NCBI GenBank assembly: GCA_021234155.1
Contig: JAJEKV010000016.1
Coordinates: forward strand, 742,001 to 806,000
DNA length: 64,000 nucleotides
Direction of reading: 5' to 3'
From: Isoetes taiwanensis
Taxonomy: Eukaryota; Streptophyta; Lycopodiopsida; Isoetales; Isoetaceae
Shown: positions 23,009-34,058 of the stretch, in pieces
Position numbering within the stretch: position 1 is the first letter of the stretch
How the letters are laid out: every line of letters starts with the position of its first letter
Program-made: the position numbers and the translations under genes
The notes under the pieces: generated by a model
Seen by the model: the letters and a program-made list of their open reading frames with translations, nothing else
The model's database searches: none
What the model was told of the DNA's origin: nothing

Positions 23009-24079
23009 GTTTAGTTAGTTTATAGCAGCCAAAATTGTCATTTGACCTTGTCTTTATGGCTGGCAGTATTTTCCTTCCTCATAAACGAATAGAAAAGCTC
23101 ACGTTTTGCAGGGGCTTTTTATCTGTGGCTCAGTTCATATTCTTTCCCTTGTGCAGATACTATCCTAGATGTTGCCATGATGCATTGGATATATTTGATG
23201 GTTTTTATGCTGAAAGCCAGAGTGACAATTTAGCAATAACTAGAAGCATTGATGTCCACATTGTGAATAAGAAATTAATAGGAGAAGTAATTGTGGAAAT
23301 GATGACAATCTGCATGCTCATAGTAGAATATGGAATGGGAAGGAAAAGAGTTCTGCATTAGAGTTTGTTTTACATACACATACCCTAGGGGAATCACAAG
23401 GCCTCCAAAAATCATTGCTATACAAAAACAATACCAGATCATATAAAACCCATGATAGATGTGGTCTTTTATACAACATTTTTATTAGTAGAGCTTTGCA
23501 TGCTATAGTGTTTTGTCAAAACTAGTATTGGTGTATGATATGGTTATTGATGACAATTATTGCAATATAATGGTTTGCTAAAACTATTTGCAATTTATAA
23601 GATTATTTTAACATATGTGTTGTGTGTCACAATGGTTTATGAATATTAGTAATGGCTTGTTAGGAAGAGTTACTGAATAATGGCAATCATGTTTAGGAAC
23701 CGTATGACTCATATAGTTGTTCATGTATATAAGCATAAATGGTTTTGGATTATAAATAGTAAATAACTAATTATGGTCTTTCAATCATAAATAGTGACTT
23801 TGACAATTAACATTCCCACTATATCGAGATCACTACAAGTTTGTCCTTTGCTTTCCAATCCCTTTTAGTTATCTAATAGGATTTTCGACATATGTACTTT
23901 TTGTTCCGTCTCAAAGACTTCGTAATGCATGAATGTGGGACTCATCATTCATTGCATCAATATATAAACAAAATGTAGTAAGATTCTCATATGGTTATGA
24001 AGCTTGTTACAGGGGCAACTATAAATACTGTAAATACTTCTACTATTGCCTCTGCTTCTTGTTTGTCTACTTCTGCAGG
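23009..24079. other. no gene supported
   Basis: An open frame at 23035-23361 (108 residues) shows no motif. The rest is AT-rich. Confidence 0.4.
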
Positions 24080-24351
24080 GAGCCAAACGTGATTTGACAT
24101 CCAGTGTGCAATCTGCTCGTGTATCTGCTGCATTGAATATTATGGTACAAAATAACAAGAAAGAATTGAGCTCGTATCTAAATGAGTTACACGCACAAGA
24201 TGATCGTATGGATGTTCAGTTGCCTCCTGAAGGTGTATTTTATGAGACACAGCAGTGTTCAAATGCTTTTACACAGGCTGGCCTACCGGTTGTCGAAATT
24301 GATCATAATGCTCATTTGCAGTGTGTTCAAAACCTTGTGTCTCATGTATAG
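24080..24351 (+). pseudogene. exon-like block upstream of the LINE, unknown gene
   Basis: A pyrimidine-rich acceptor (CTACTTCTGCAG) opens a frame encoding GAKRDLTSSVQSARVSAALN, NNKKELSSYLNELHAQDDRM and PVVEIDHNAHLQCVQNLVS, ending at a stop at 24349. It has a gene-like codon pattern but no partner exon is visible. It touches the start of LINE homology at 24353, so it may be a captured exon or part of the LINE leader. Confidence 0.35.
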
Positions 24352-24352
24352 A

Positions 24353-24476
24353 ACATCTGCGATGCTAGCTCCTGCTGGTAAGATACAGGCTTTGGATAAG
24401 ATTGTTCGAAATTTTGTGTGGGGCGGGGATGATGAAGGGGCGGTTGTTAAAGTGGCTTGGTGGAAGTGTCTCCGCC
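24353..24476 (+). pseudogene. GC-rich LINE, left part (split by the LTR element)
   Basis: Encodes MLAPAGKIQALDKIVRNFVW and then VAWWKCLR, text typical of the region after the reverse-transcriptase core of plant LINEs. The frame continues exactly at 50947 (PREDGGLAILDLAL) once the LTR element and one CCGCC copy are removed, which proves they were one piece. Confidence 0.85.
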
Positions 24477-24832
24477 TGTTAGTTTGAGTTCTTGGCATGC
24501 ACCCTGCAGCAGCAGTCTATGACTGCTGGATGCTACAAAGCTGCCATGCTCATGATCACAAAACAAGAACAAGACAAAGAAATATGTACAAAGAATGAAG
24601 GGAACGTGGCCAAGTGAGGCTCTCCAAATTTGAGATAAAACCTGAGTACAAATGAAGAGGCTCCGGTCTAATATAGTGTAGACCACCAATCTGAGCCGTA
24701 CATCTAACTAAATCTAATCCCTACACTTATGTTAACCTAATCATGCCAAGTGTCAGTCTGCCACCACTGACACCTAACATGTGCATGCACCTAACATGTG
24801 CATGCACAATGTTAACCACTAGGTGGTTAACA
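24477..24832 (-). repeat. 3' LTR (356 bp)
   Basis: Minus-strand U3 begins TGTTAACCACCTAGTGGTTA, a near-perfect palindrome, followed by two copies of GTGCATGCACATGTTAGG. Each holds an RY element (CATGCA). It matches the right LTR except at about four transitions. Confidence 0.95.
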
Positions 24833-24850
24833 CTGCCTCCCCCTAAAAGT
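24833..24850 (-). other. polypurine tract
   Basis: On the minus strand, ACTTTTAGGGGGAGGCAG directly precedes the TGTTAACC start of the 3' LTR, where plus-strand DNA synthesis is primed. Confidence 0.85.
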
Positions 24851-25164
24851 TTTTAGCACGAAAACATGTACAGACTTTTATAAGACAAGTCTGACAATTA
24901 CAAGGGGTAAAAATAATGGTAATGGTTGGGTTGTGTCGCCGTAAAATATCTTCATGATTGCGTTGAGGACGAATAAGATCCGAATGAATGTCGATGGAGA
25001 ACATGGATCATAGGAACATGGGCCAAAAACATAAAGACCATCCCCTTATATCATGGGTAAGTCACATTTAAAATAATTGCCCAAAATTCCACTTAAAAAA
25101 GAAGGGGGTCTTTAAAAGGTAAACACCAAAAATGCCTCCCCCAATATCAGCCATAAAGGTTGAG

Positions 25165-25560
25165 CATAAAAATTGCTTGAGCGTGAATGCTGCGTGCGTG
25201 ACATGAGCTTGAGCGTGAGGACGGCGCGTGGGCGTGAGCGTGCAATCAGGCTTGAAGCAAGTGTGGAGCGTGGACATAAAGAAAGCGTGGCCTCTGGAGC
25301 GTGGCGTCATAAGGCGTGGGCGTGGGCGTGGTCGTGGGCATGGCCCGTGGGCGTGGCTTCTGAAGGCTTGAGTTTAAAAAATGCATGGGCATGGCCCAGC
25401 GTGAGCGTCAGCGTGGCGTGGGTTTATTGTTACTGAGCATGGCCCGTGAGAGCAAAAGAGGCATGAAGCTGGAGCGTGGGCGTGGGGCCCCGTGAGCGTG
25501 ACCCCGTCCCTTTAGAAGTTTGAGCGTGAGCAGTAGGGTTTGACCCACGGCGTGACCCGT
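25165..25560. repeat. GCGTG/GGGCGTGG minisatellite inside the LTR element
   Basis: About 400 bp of short units (GAGCGTG, GGGCGTG, GGCATGGCCCGTGG) with far higher GC than the surroundings. Very regular at 25300-25350. Frames on either strand are by-products. Confidence 0.85.
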
Positions 25561-26851
25561 GATCAGCCTGCATAATAAGGGCTTGAACCCTAAGAATATC
25601 GAACCCTAATTAGAATGTGTTGCGGCGGCGGCATGGCGCTGAAGTTCTCTGGGCTGCCGAGATATACTGCTGTTGCTATTTTCAGAAAATAGGGTGTCGA
25701 ATGGAGCTTAATGTCTGACTTGAAGTGCGCATGCTAAAGAGAGATCTGCAGAAGGAAAGTCGGATATGATGCCGAAATTTGCAGCTGCCATTGATAGGAA
25801 CTGGCCGGATGTTTGCTGGAACAGAGCCATTAGGTTGCCTGAAGCAGTGCTGCATCCTGCTATGTCAAGAATCAATGCAACGGAGATACACAGAGGGCAA
25901 AGCCATGGGTGACGTATCAAGGGAGCAACAGGTAAAGTTGAAAATAATTTGGTGCTCCAATCACGGCCGGAACTGTAATGTGCTGATAATGCTTGTGTGC
26001 AGATGATGAAGACCAGAGAGACGTGAGAAATCCGAGTGTGAGGCTTCAAGATTGAAGAGGTTCTTCAATCCAATTTTGTGCTTGAATAATTCTCTACAAT
26101 GAATGGGGGCTAGCAGGGATGCTGCCCTCTTAAAAACTCAAAAGATAGGATCGCTGTGTGCAGGTGCAGACTGATGAAAAGTATTGGAGGAAGAACTCGA
26201 ATCCTTCTAGAGTTGGAGGTGCGAGAATGATTGCTTTGTACTGATAAAATGAAACTTTGATGCAGGTACTGTGATGCCCTGGACATATGATTTCGAGAAA
26301 AAACTCTGATGCTTCCGTTGTCAATAGGCAGGGACAAGTCTGGTGCAGATGAACTACATGAAGAAGCAGATAACGCCCTTGAGAAATCTGTCTGATGATT
26401 GATGTTGACTCTTGTGTATTGGCAGGAACCAGAAAGAGATAAAGCTGTGAATCAATAATCTCTAGCCCAGGCAATAGGAACTTTTGGGCGCAAAGGGGGC
26501 TAGCCAAGTGCTGGCCCTCTGCCAAATAATCTGAAAAAGAAATTTTCGTAAAAACCTGAGACTTGAAGAGGCAGATGAGGTAAAGATCCCTGTCGCATCG
26601 TGTGAATATTTTTGGGTGTGCAGAAGCACGAAATTTCTGATAAGCCAAGATAAACAGAAGATGTGAAAAAATGATCAAAGACATGATTTTTTCTGATAGC
26701 TTTTTCAGCAGAGAAAAGATAAAAACACTTGATTTTTTCTTGAGTTTGTTGCAGAGAGGAGTGCTGTCACCACTCCAGAAATCCCATGCTGTAAAACTGT
26801 GCTTGCTGCAGCATGAAAAACAGAGTTGTTGAAAACGATTTTGATAACTAA
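25561..26851 (-). other. LTR-element internal region, no recognisable gag or pol
   Basis: The longest frame (minus 26873-26130, 247 residues) starts beyond the boundary of the inserted block and has no protease, polymerase, integrase or zinc-knuckle motif. I regard it as non-coding or as an unknown short protein. Confidence 0.5.
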
Positions 26852-27448
26852 CAAAGTTTAAAATGAAACGCACTTATTTGCTGCAAACGCACTTCAAAAG
26901 GAATCTTTGAAAGATTCCCTAAAATTCCCTTAAAAAATGCCCTTTTCTTGGTATATTTGTGACAAGTGTGACAATTTGAATATTTTAGGCACCATTTTTG
27001 GAGGGGAATTTGAACTCAGCTTTCATTCAAAATTGTTTGGTACCATTTTTTGGCCTCCTAGTTTGGTTTAAGAAATAGTAATATTTTTAAGGACAAAACA
27101 AAATAGACATTGAAAAAAAACAACAAGCGCTAAGAGTGCCCAAAAACGTATTTAGTTCAAAGTTTATGAATTCACTACAAAATTATGAACAAAATTGCAA
27201 AAAATGCAACACATTTTGATATTGCCTCAATGAAGCAAATATTGTCACCTTAAAGTATGCCTCACACGCGAGTTGAAGTTGAAGATGCTTGCGCTTTGCT
27301 TTATACACTTGGTCTTATTTGCTCCTCCAGCTTGCTATAGACTTCTGTATACCGCGATGGCGACGTATGTATCCAATCTGGACTTTTTTAAACTTTGTAA
27401 TTTATTTGTTCTCTGTAGTCCTTAGTTTCTTCCAAATAAATTTCAAGA

Positions 27449-27722
27449 TGGTATAAATTTATACCTCAATAGATAGTAATATGTGGACATAGTATGCTAG
27501 AGAGTTTGCACGGTATAAATTTATACCGCAAGAAGACTTGAGCGGTATAGATTTATACAACAAAAGAACTCGAGCGGTATAAATTTATACAGCAAAAGGA
27601 CTCGAGCGGTATAAATTTATACCGCAAGAGGACCCAAGCGGTATAAATTTATACTGCAAGAGGACCCAGAACGTATAAATTTATACCGCAAGAGTTTTCT
27701 CGGTATAAATTTATACCAAAGA
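27449..27722. repeat. tandem array of a 20-bp palindrome
   Basis: Eight copies of GCGGTATAAATTTATACCGC or close variants, spaced about 37-40 bp, joined by CAAGAGGACCCAA or CAAAAGAACTCGA. Two more copies lie at 30643-30692 and one at 49860-49877, about 500 bp from the right end of F. Such subterminal palindromes can be transposase-binding sites. Confidence 0.92.
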
Positions 27723-28204
27723 TATCATAACATATATATGTTCTTATGTTTGTCGTGCTCAATCCGACCGTTGATCTGAGATCCGACGGCTCACGTGGCT
27801 TTGGGACGTATCCTACGGCTCAGATGGCTTGGGAGTTTGTATCAGATCATATGTAAGCGATCCTACGGTCCAGGTTGATTTGATCCTGATCGTCGATCCG
27901 AGATCCTACGGCTCACGTTGGTTTGGGACACATCCTACGGTGCACATGGCTTTGGGAATTATATGTAATCGATCTAACAGTCCAGGTTGATCTTGATCCT
28001 AATCGTCGATCCGAGATCCTATGGCTCAGGTGGCTTGACACATATCCTACGGTCCACATGGCTTTGGGAATTATATGTAATAGATCCTACGGCTCATATT
28101 GCTTTTATATGGTGAGATCTTGATCGTTGATCGAGTCTAAGATCCTAAGGCTCATGTTGAATGCTCGTCCCTTAAGGAAAGGCTTTAAAATTTTTTATGT
28201 TATT

Positions 28205-28268
28205 GGGCGAATTCGAACCCTAGCCCTCAACACCCCAAACCCCCTACTCTAAGCACTAGACCAGACAT
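28205..28268 (-). other. tRNA-like pol III box pair (left arm)
   Basis: On the minus strand TGGTCTAGTGC (A-box-like) is followed 33 bases later by GGTTCGAATTC (B box). It is the arm partner of 30133-30197. The rest of a tRNA fold is not convincing, so I read it as a tRNA-derived SINE relic. Confidence 0.45.
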
Positions 28269-28329
28269 TAATTCCATAAATGATTTATGTTTCAAATATA
28301 CTTAAGGGTAATGTTCTAATTAAGAACAT

Positions 28330-29080
28330 TAAATTAGAATATAACATTCTACATAGTTTAAGAAAGTTCTAGAAAGTTCTGGAGGCTCTAGAAAGTTCTA
28401 AAATCTTCTAGAATGTTCTAGAAAGTTCCAGAATATTTTAGAATATTTTGGAATATAAGAGAATCTAAGGGGAATCTAAGAGAATCCTTTCAGAAAGTCC
28501 CAAATTGTTCTAATAAGTTCTAGAATGTAGGGGAATCTTCGGAAATGTAAGGGAATAGGGAAATACTTCCAGAAAGTTCTAGAATATTTTGAAAGTTTCA
28601 GAATGTTCCAGAAAGTTCTAGAATGTTCTAGAAATTTCTAGAATGTGAGGGAATCCAGAAGAATTAAAGGGAATATAAGGAAATCTCATAAATTGTAAGA
28701 GAATGTAGGAAAATATTTACAAGTCTAAGGAATCTCTTAAAATCTAGTTGAATGTAAGGGAATCTTCATAATATCTAAGGGAATCTAAAAAACTCTTGAT
28801 GAAATCTTAGAGTTTTTTTTAAGATTTTGCAAAGAGTCACAATAGAATGTTCTAAAATGTTTCATAAATGTTGTAGATGCTCAGGGCAAGCGCCTTAGTC
28901 TAAAAATAAAAAGTATTTTAGAAATGTTGCACAGATCCAAAATAGATTATTTTGGAAGGTTCTAAATGCTCATGGGTAAGCACCTCAATCAAAATAGAAA
29001 ATTCTAAAAGAATCTAGGGGAATCTTCATGAATGCTAAATATAGTACATAGAATGTTGAAGAATATAGAGGAATCACAAG
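28330..29080. repeat. GAATCT-type degenerate satellite (left arm)
   Basis: Short units such as GGGAATCTAAGGGAATC and GTTCTAGAATGTTC fill the stretch. It is the inverted partner of 29330-30060. Confidence 0.85.
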
Positions 29081-29329
29081 AGAATCTTAGTAGAATCATT
29101 GGTTATCTAGAGCACGACAGGCCCCATAAGAACATGCTAAAACTGGAACAATGTGTCGTAGGACGCATTAAATTTCTTGTATATATTATATATGTATATT
29201 ATATAAATATATAATATATATATAACATGTATATTTACATATATATACAAGAAAATTAATGCGTCCTACGGTGCATGTTCGAGTTTTAGCATGTTCCTAT
29301 GCTGCAAGTTCTTGTCGTGCCCTACATTC

Positions 29330-30060
29330 TAAAAGAATGTCTTGAGAATACTCTAAATTCATAGATTCTCTAAGATTCTACCAAGGTTCTCTTGGAGGTT
29401 TCGTGGAGATTCCTCTAAATTTTATAAGATTCCCTCTAGATTCCATTAGATTTCCGTAGATTCTCCAAGATTCTATGACGATCCCCTTAGATTCCCTTAG
29501 ATCCCTTTAGATTTTATGAGATTGCCTTAGGTTCCCTTACATTATATGAGATTCAAAGAGATTCTATAAAGATTCCCTTAGATACTCTAAGATTTCATCA
29601 ACATTTTCCTAGATTGCCTTAGATTTTATGAAGATTCCCTTAGATCCCCTAGATTTTAAGAGATTCCCTTAGACTTGTAAATATTTTCCTAGATTCTCTC
29701 ACATTTTATGAGATTTTCTTAGATTCCGTTAGATTCTCCTAGATTCCTTTACATTCTAGAACTTTTTAGAATATTCTAAGGCTTTCTGGAACATTCTAAG
29801 ACTTTTCAAAATTCTCGAGACTTTCAAAATATCCTAGAACTTTCTGGAAGTATTTCCCTAGATTCTCTTACCTTCCCATGGATTCCTACATTCTCGAACA
29901 TTCTAGAACCTATTAGAACAATTTGAAACTTTCTGGAAGAATTTTCATAGATTCCCCCCAGATTATGTTCTAGAATTTTCTAGAATATTTTGGAACTTTC
30001 TAGAAGATTCTAGAACTTTCTAGAGCCTTCCAGAACATTCTAGAACTCTTTTGAACTAGT
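29330..30060. repeat. AGATTC-type degenerate satellite (right arm)
   Basis: Units such as CCTTAGATTCCCTTAGATC and TTCTAGAACTTTCTGG. Same satellite as at 42415-45390 and 47742-48620. Confidence 0.85.
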
Positions 30061-30132
30061 TAGAATGTTATACTACATTTTATCTTAACTGGATTGTTAC
30101 CCTTGTTGAAACATAAATTATTCATATAATTA

Positions 30133-30197
30133 ATGCTTGGTCTAGTGGTTAGAATGGGGGGTTGGGGGGTTAATGACCAGGGTTCAAATCCTCCACA
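30133..30197 (+). other. tRNA-like pol III box pair (right arm)
   Basis: TGGTCTAGTGG (30138-30148, A box) and GGTTCAAATCC (30181-30191, B box) are spaced as in a tRNA gene. The poly-G between them prevents a normal cloverleaf. Likely a SINE or tRNA pseudogene trapped in the palindrome. Confidence 0.5.
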
Positions 30198-30695
30198 CAA
30201 CATAAAAATTTTAAAAGCCTTTCCTTAAAGGATGAGCATTCAACGTGGGCCGTAGGATCTTGGACCCGATCAAGGGCCGAGATCGTGCCATGTGGCAAAA
30301 ATCTAAAGCAACATGAGCCGTAGGATCCTAGATCGACGATCAAGATCAAGAACAACCTGGACCATAGGATCGATTACATATAATTCCCAAAGCCATGTGC
30401 ACCGTAGGATGTGTCCCAAAGCAATGTGAGCCGTAGGATCTCGGACCGACGATCAGGATCAAATCAACCTGGACCGTAGGATCGCTTACATATAGTCTAT
30501 ACACAAACTCCCAAGCCATCTGGACCGTAGGATACATCCCAAAGCCACGTGAGCCGTAGGATCTCGGATCAACGGTCAGATTTAGGAGGACAAACATAAG
30601 AACATATGTATATCAGATATCCGAAAAAAAAAAGAAGCCTTGCGGTATAAATCTATACCGAGAGACTTCCTGCGGTATAAATTTATACCGTTTTT

Positions 30696-31544
30696 TTTTT
30701 TTATATATACAAATATGTGAACGTATATATCTTAAATATATATATATTAAGATATATATAAATATATAAACTTGGCCTTAGCCTTATCCACAAGACTAAG
30801 CCATTCCAGACCATGGGTCCTGGAACTTATCAGTCCCTAGACATAGTATATGACACTTTTAGACATATATCTTAAATAATATATATATATTAAGATATAT
30901 CATTAATATATATAAACGTATTTCACATGCTGGGGCATCATGAACATTTTATATATATGTGTTATCTCGGCCGTTCACTCTTGGGGAAAAGAGGTGGCAC
31001 AATTGTGCCCGTCAGATCTCTATGGGGGCATGCATGGGCATGCATATGGGCCTGCTCCACATCTCAGCACCGCAGGATTAAAAGGGAAATTTAATCTTGG
31101 CCGTCAAAGAGTAGGATGGAATGTGCTGGGAAGGTGTGCAACCATTTAGCAATTAATGCCCCCCTAAATGAGGTGGCAATCATAATTTAATGTTTCCTTA
31201 GGTAGATGTGTGTTTAATAAATGACATCGAAAATTTTGCAGCCGCGCATTACTCCTCTCTCTCTCTCCCGCAAAAGGATTTGCAATCGCCATGCCATGCC
31301 AAAAGGATTTGCAATCGAATTCTTCTTCAACTTTTAGTCTATTGTCGGATCTGCAGCTTTGGCATTCTGCTCCAAGGCCACCTTGGATGTGCATTTCAAG
31401 GCTGCCATAGCGAGCTGGGTCGGGTTATTCTTTTCAGTTCGATTTCTCCTCAACATTGCCGTTTCAAGTAAAGAAACCCAGCTATTTGCCATAGCTCCAG
31501 GCTTTGCTATCTAATTCATAGGTAGTTTTAAGAATCAAGACGGA
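30696..31544. promoter_or_regulatory. possible promoter region with RY motifs before a gene fragment
   Basis: An AT-rich repeat (30720-30930, ATATCTTAAATATATAT twice) is followed by GGGGGCATGCATGGGCATGC (about 31026-31045), with two CATGCA RY motifs, and a CT-rich leader (CTCTCTCTCTCTCCCGC near 31255). Related RY clusters lie at 41770-41805, 45812-45840 and 49054-49082. Function is inferred only. Confidence 0.35.
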
Positions 31545-31551
31545 GCTTCCA

Positions 31552-32741
31552 CCATGGATCCATCTGTAAAGGGCAGATCAGAATCACTCGTGCATTTGTT
31601 GCGGGCTTTCTCAAACAGGTATGTCTTTGAACAGCATTAGATGCTTTTATTGGCAAGGAATCGATTTTCTTGGTTATCATGCCCAAATGGAATGATCCTC
31701 TTCTTGAGATGTTCCTGATCGTATTGGGCAAATGATTGGCAGAGATTTTTGAGTTCAGCAGATTATCTCAAAGCGAGCTAGTCAGCTAATTATTTCCAAT
31801 TTAATACTGTTCATTAGAGAGACTCCTTGAATCCAGATCATGAAAAAACATATTTGATAATAACGGAAGGCATGCTTGATCTTCAAAGCTGGAAATAATT
31901 TTGCGATCATATCATATCTTCAAATATGCCTTCCTATATTCGTGAAGCAAATGGCCGCTACTAAGGCTAATGACTTCTTTCCATGTGTTTACAGGATGCT
32001 GATGATAAGGTATACCAGGTCGAATGCTTGTGTTTTCTCTAATGCATGACGGTTTTTCTTTATTTTTTCTTTTTCTTGCCTGCATTTCACCCAGGGTCAC
32101 TTTAGCCAGATAATTCAGTCCTGAATCTTACTCTCGTGTTTTCTTGTGCAGAAGCTTAACTGAACAAAGACGAAGATTTGAAAAAGAGGAAGAACCACGA
32201 AACTTTCTGCCTACCCTGGGCCTGCTCGATTTTTGGTTCTTGGGGTTCAAGATTTTTCTCAGGCGTCCAATCTCTGCTTGAGCAACATTTTGGCAGAAGC
32301 TCTAGCCTGATGGAAACCATGAAATGAGGTATAAATTGAAAGATTGTTGAAAGAATTTTGTCGGATTTGTTTTCATTACGGCTCTTTTGACGTAAATGCT
32401 CTGTTTTGCAGTTCCACAGTTTTGGAGTACGGCAATGCAGCCTATGAATTGGGCAAAAGCATTCTGGAACTCTTGGCAGAAAGCCTTGGTCTGCAGACGC
32501 ATTTCTTCAGGCAACATTTTGATCAGACATACGCTGCCGAAATGAGATTGAATTAAGTTATTATCCACCATGTCCTCTTCCGGATCAAATTCTAGGACTT
32601 AGAGCTCATGCAGATCCAAATTGTCTGACAATTTTGTACCAGGATGAAGTTGGCGGTCTGCAGATTGAGAAAGATGGGAAATGGATTGCTGTAAAACCCC
32701 ACATCGATTCTCTGGTCCTAAACGTGGGAGACAGTTTGCAG
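31552..32741 (+). pseudogene. 2-oxoglutarate/Fe(II) dioxygenase gene fragment
   Basis: ATG 31552 (in CACCATGGATCC) opens a short exon, MDPSVKGRSESLVHLLRAFS, ending at AACAG/GTATGTC. A clear exon (32412-32741, after TTTTGCAG and before CAG/GTATCA) encodes YGNAAYELGKSILELLAESL, YYPPCPLPDQILGLRAHADP, VGGLQIEKDGKWIAVKP and LNVGDSLQ, typical for a plant 2OG-dependent dioxygenase. The first two iron ligands are seen (H-A-D, 32607-32615). A stop and frame change near 32553 break the exon. The last exon, with the final His and the R-x-S 2-oxoglutarate site, is not found. The DNA lies inside F, so it looks like a captured, incomplete host gene. Confidence 0.75.
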
Positions 32742-33835
32742 GTATCAAATTTCTACTCTCTGTTCAAATCTATGATTAAACAAGGTTCTGTGCTATAATG
32801 CTAACGATTATTTACAATTCTGATTGAAATTTTGCATCCTGATGTTTTTTGAGTGGTTTTATAGGCTTTGCCTTGCACAAATGCAAAGTGTATTATGGGA
32901 GTTGGGTAGGATCTTGAAGATTAATTGGCTGACAATTTGCGGAAATTGTTGTACTGGTAGGTTACTTGCATGAAAGATTTCAATTTTTGTTTCTTTCTTT
33001 TTTATGTATCGTGCTTACATATATTGTTACATCATTTTCAGAAGCCATGAAAGTTCATTGTTGCTTGATTTTTGATCGTTCGATTCTCTGATCATTTTGA
33101 ATGGCTTGCTTGCAGTACTTTATGGGTTCAATATATTCGTCTTCTATTTTGGAGCTACTTTTATCACATATAGTGTTTTACACAGGTTAGTTCTTGAACT
33201 CGACTTCAAACATAAATTAGATATGGTACTTCATGTCTAACTCTGTTGCATTACTAAGAGGATTGTCTGCTATGTCATGAGTGCTTAATTTTCCCCCTAT
33301 TTTTATATATGAAGGCTTATAAGGACATGGTCGCACCAGTTGTGGATGCATTTAAGTATTTTACGCAAGTAACTGTGCAAACCAGTCACGATGAATAACA
33401 AAATGTAGGTATGCATGCAATAAGGACATGGTCGCATCAGTTTGTTCTCTTGTGGGTATGTTATGCATTATTGTTGTGTCTTTTTTATATCTTACAATTA
33501 AGGGCTCTGGAAATAGTGACGCTATAAGGCCGTTAATTTGCTGTCTTACACTGTTTGTTGTTTGTCCAAGCTAATATGCTTACCTCCTCTTATTTTGGCT
33601 CCAGATATATAACTTTTGGGAGACACTCCAAGACAAGAGGCTTCAATATACTGAGTTTGCATGATCAACATATGAAAAGCTAGCGTTTTTGAAGACGAAC
33701 TTAGGGGTTTGTTAAATTCAGCTTGTGGACTATCAAACAGGTGAATCATTATGGAGGGAACACTCCAGCATGGCCATGATCATGCCGCAGGGTCAATTTA
33801 GGTGTTTTTTGTGCCATGGATAAAAAGCGCATAGT
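32742..33835. other. no gene supported
   Basis: Intron-like AT-rich sequence after the dioxygenase exon. No downstream exon is recognised. GGACATGGTCGCA is repeated (33324-33336 and 33423-33435). Confidence 0.45.
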
Positions 33836-33854
33836 GATATGAGATGCTGGACTT
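33836..33854. repeat. LINE target-site duplication, left copy
   Basis: GATATGAGATGCTGGACTT, identical to 40630-40648 after the poly-A tail. Confidence 0.97.
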
Positions 33855-34058
33855 GGAGGAGATGTGTTTGAGCGAGGTAGTATGCTAAGACATTGCGTGT
33901 ATGGCAAGAATTTAGAATGGTAAGAGATTGTGTGTGCTTTCTTCTCATGTTTTGCAAGTAGTCTAGATGATTAATTTGAAGGCTTGGCGAAATGAGGGAG
34001 ATGAACGTTAGGCGCAGGAAGAGACATCGCCTTGGGAAGCGTGCGGAACCAGGACCCG

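Larger units (their letters stand above)
27680..30695. repeat. giant imperfect palindrome, arms about 1.5 kb
   Basis: 27680-29200 and 29250-30695 are inverted copies. Outside to inside, both arms hold the TATAAATTTATA palindromes, units of GATCCTACGGCTCACGTGG with CTTTGGGA, a tRNA-like box pair, a GAATCT/AGATTC satellite, and CATGCTAAAACT at the centre around an AT-rich loop (29165-29255). Arms read as roughly 85-90% alike. This resembles a foldback element. Confidence 0.9.

Noticed and set aside
24477-24832. Solo LTR
   Set aside because: A matching LTR at 50586 with the same target duplication, a primer site and a polypurine tract show one split element.
26130-26873. 247-residue minus-strand frame
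   Set aside because: Starts across the boundary of element F and shows no gag, pol or other motif.
27449-27722. Regularly spaced repeats resembling a CRISPR array
   Set aside because: The repeat is a palindrome with short similar spacers in plant DNA, inside a transposon, without cas genes.
28205-28268. Functional tRNA gene
   Set aside because: Box pair present, but the stems do not form a cloverleaf and the sequence between the boxes is an unusual C/G run.
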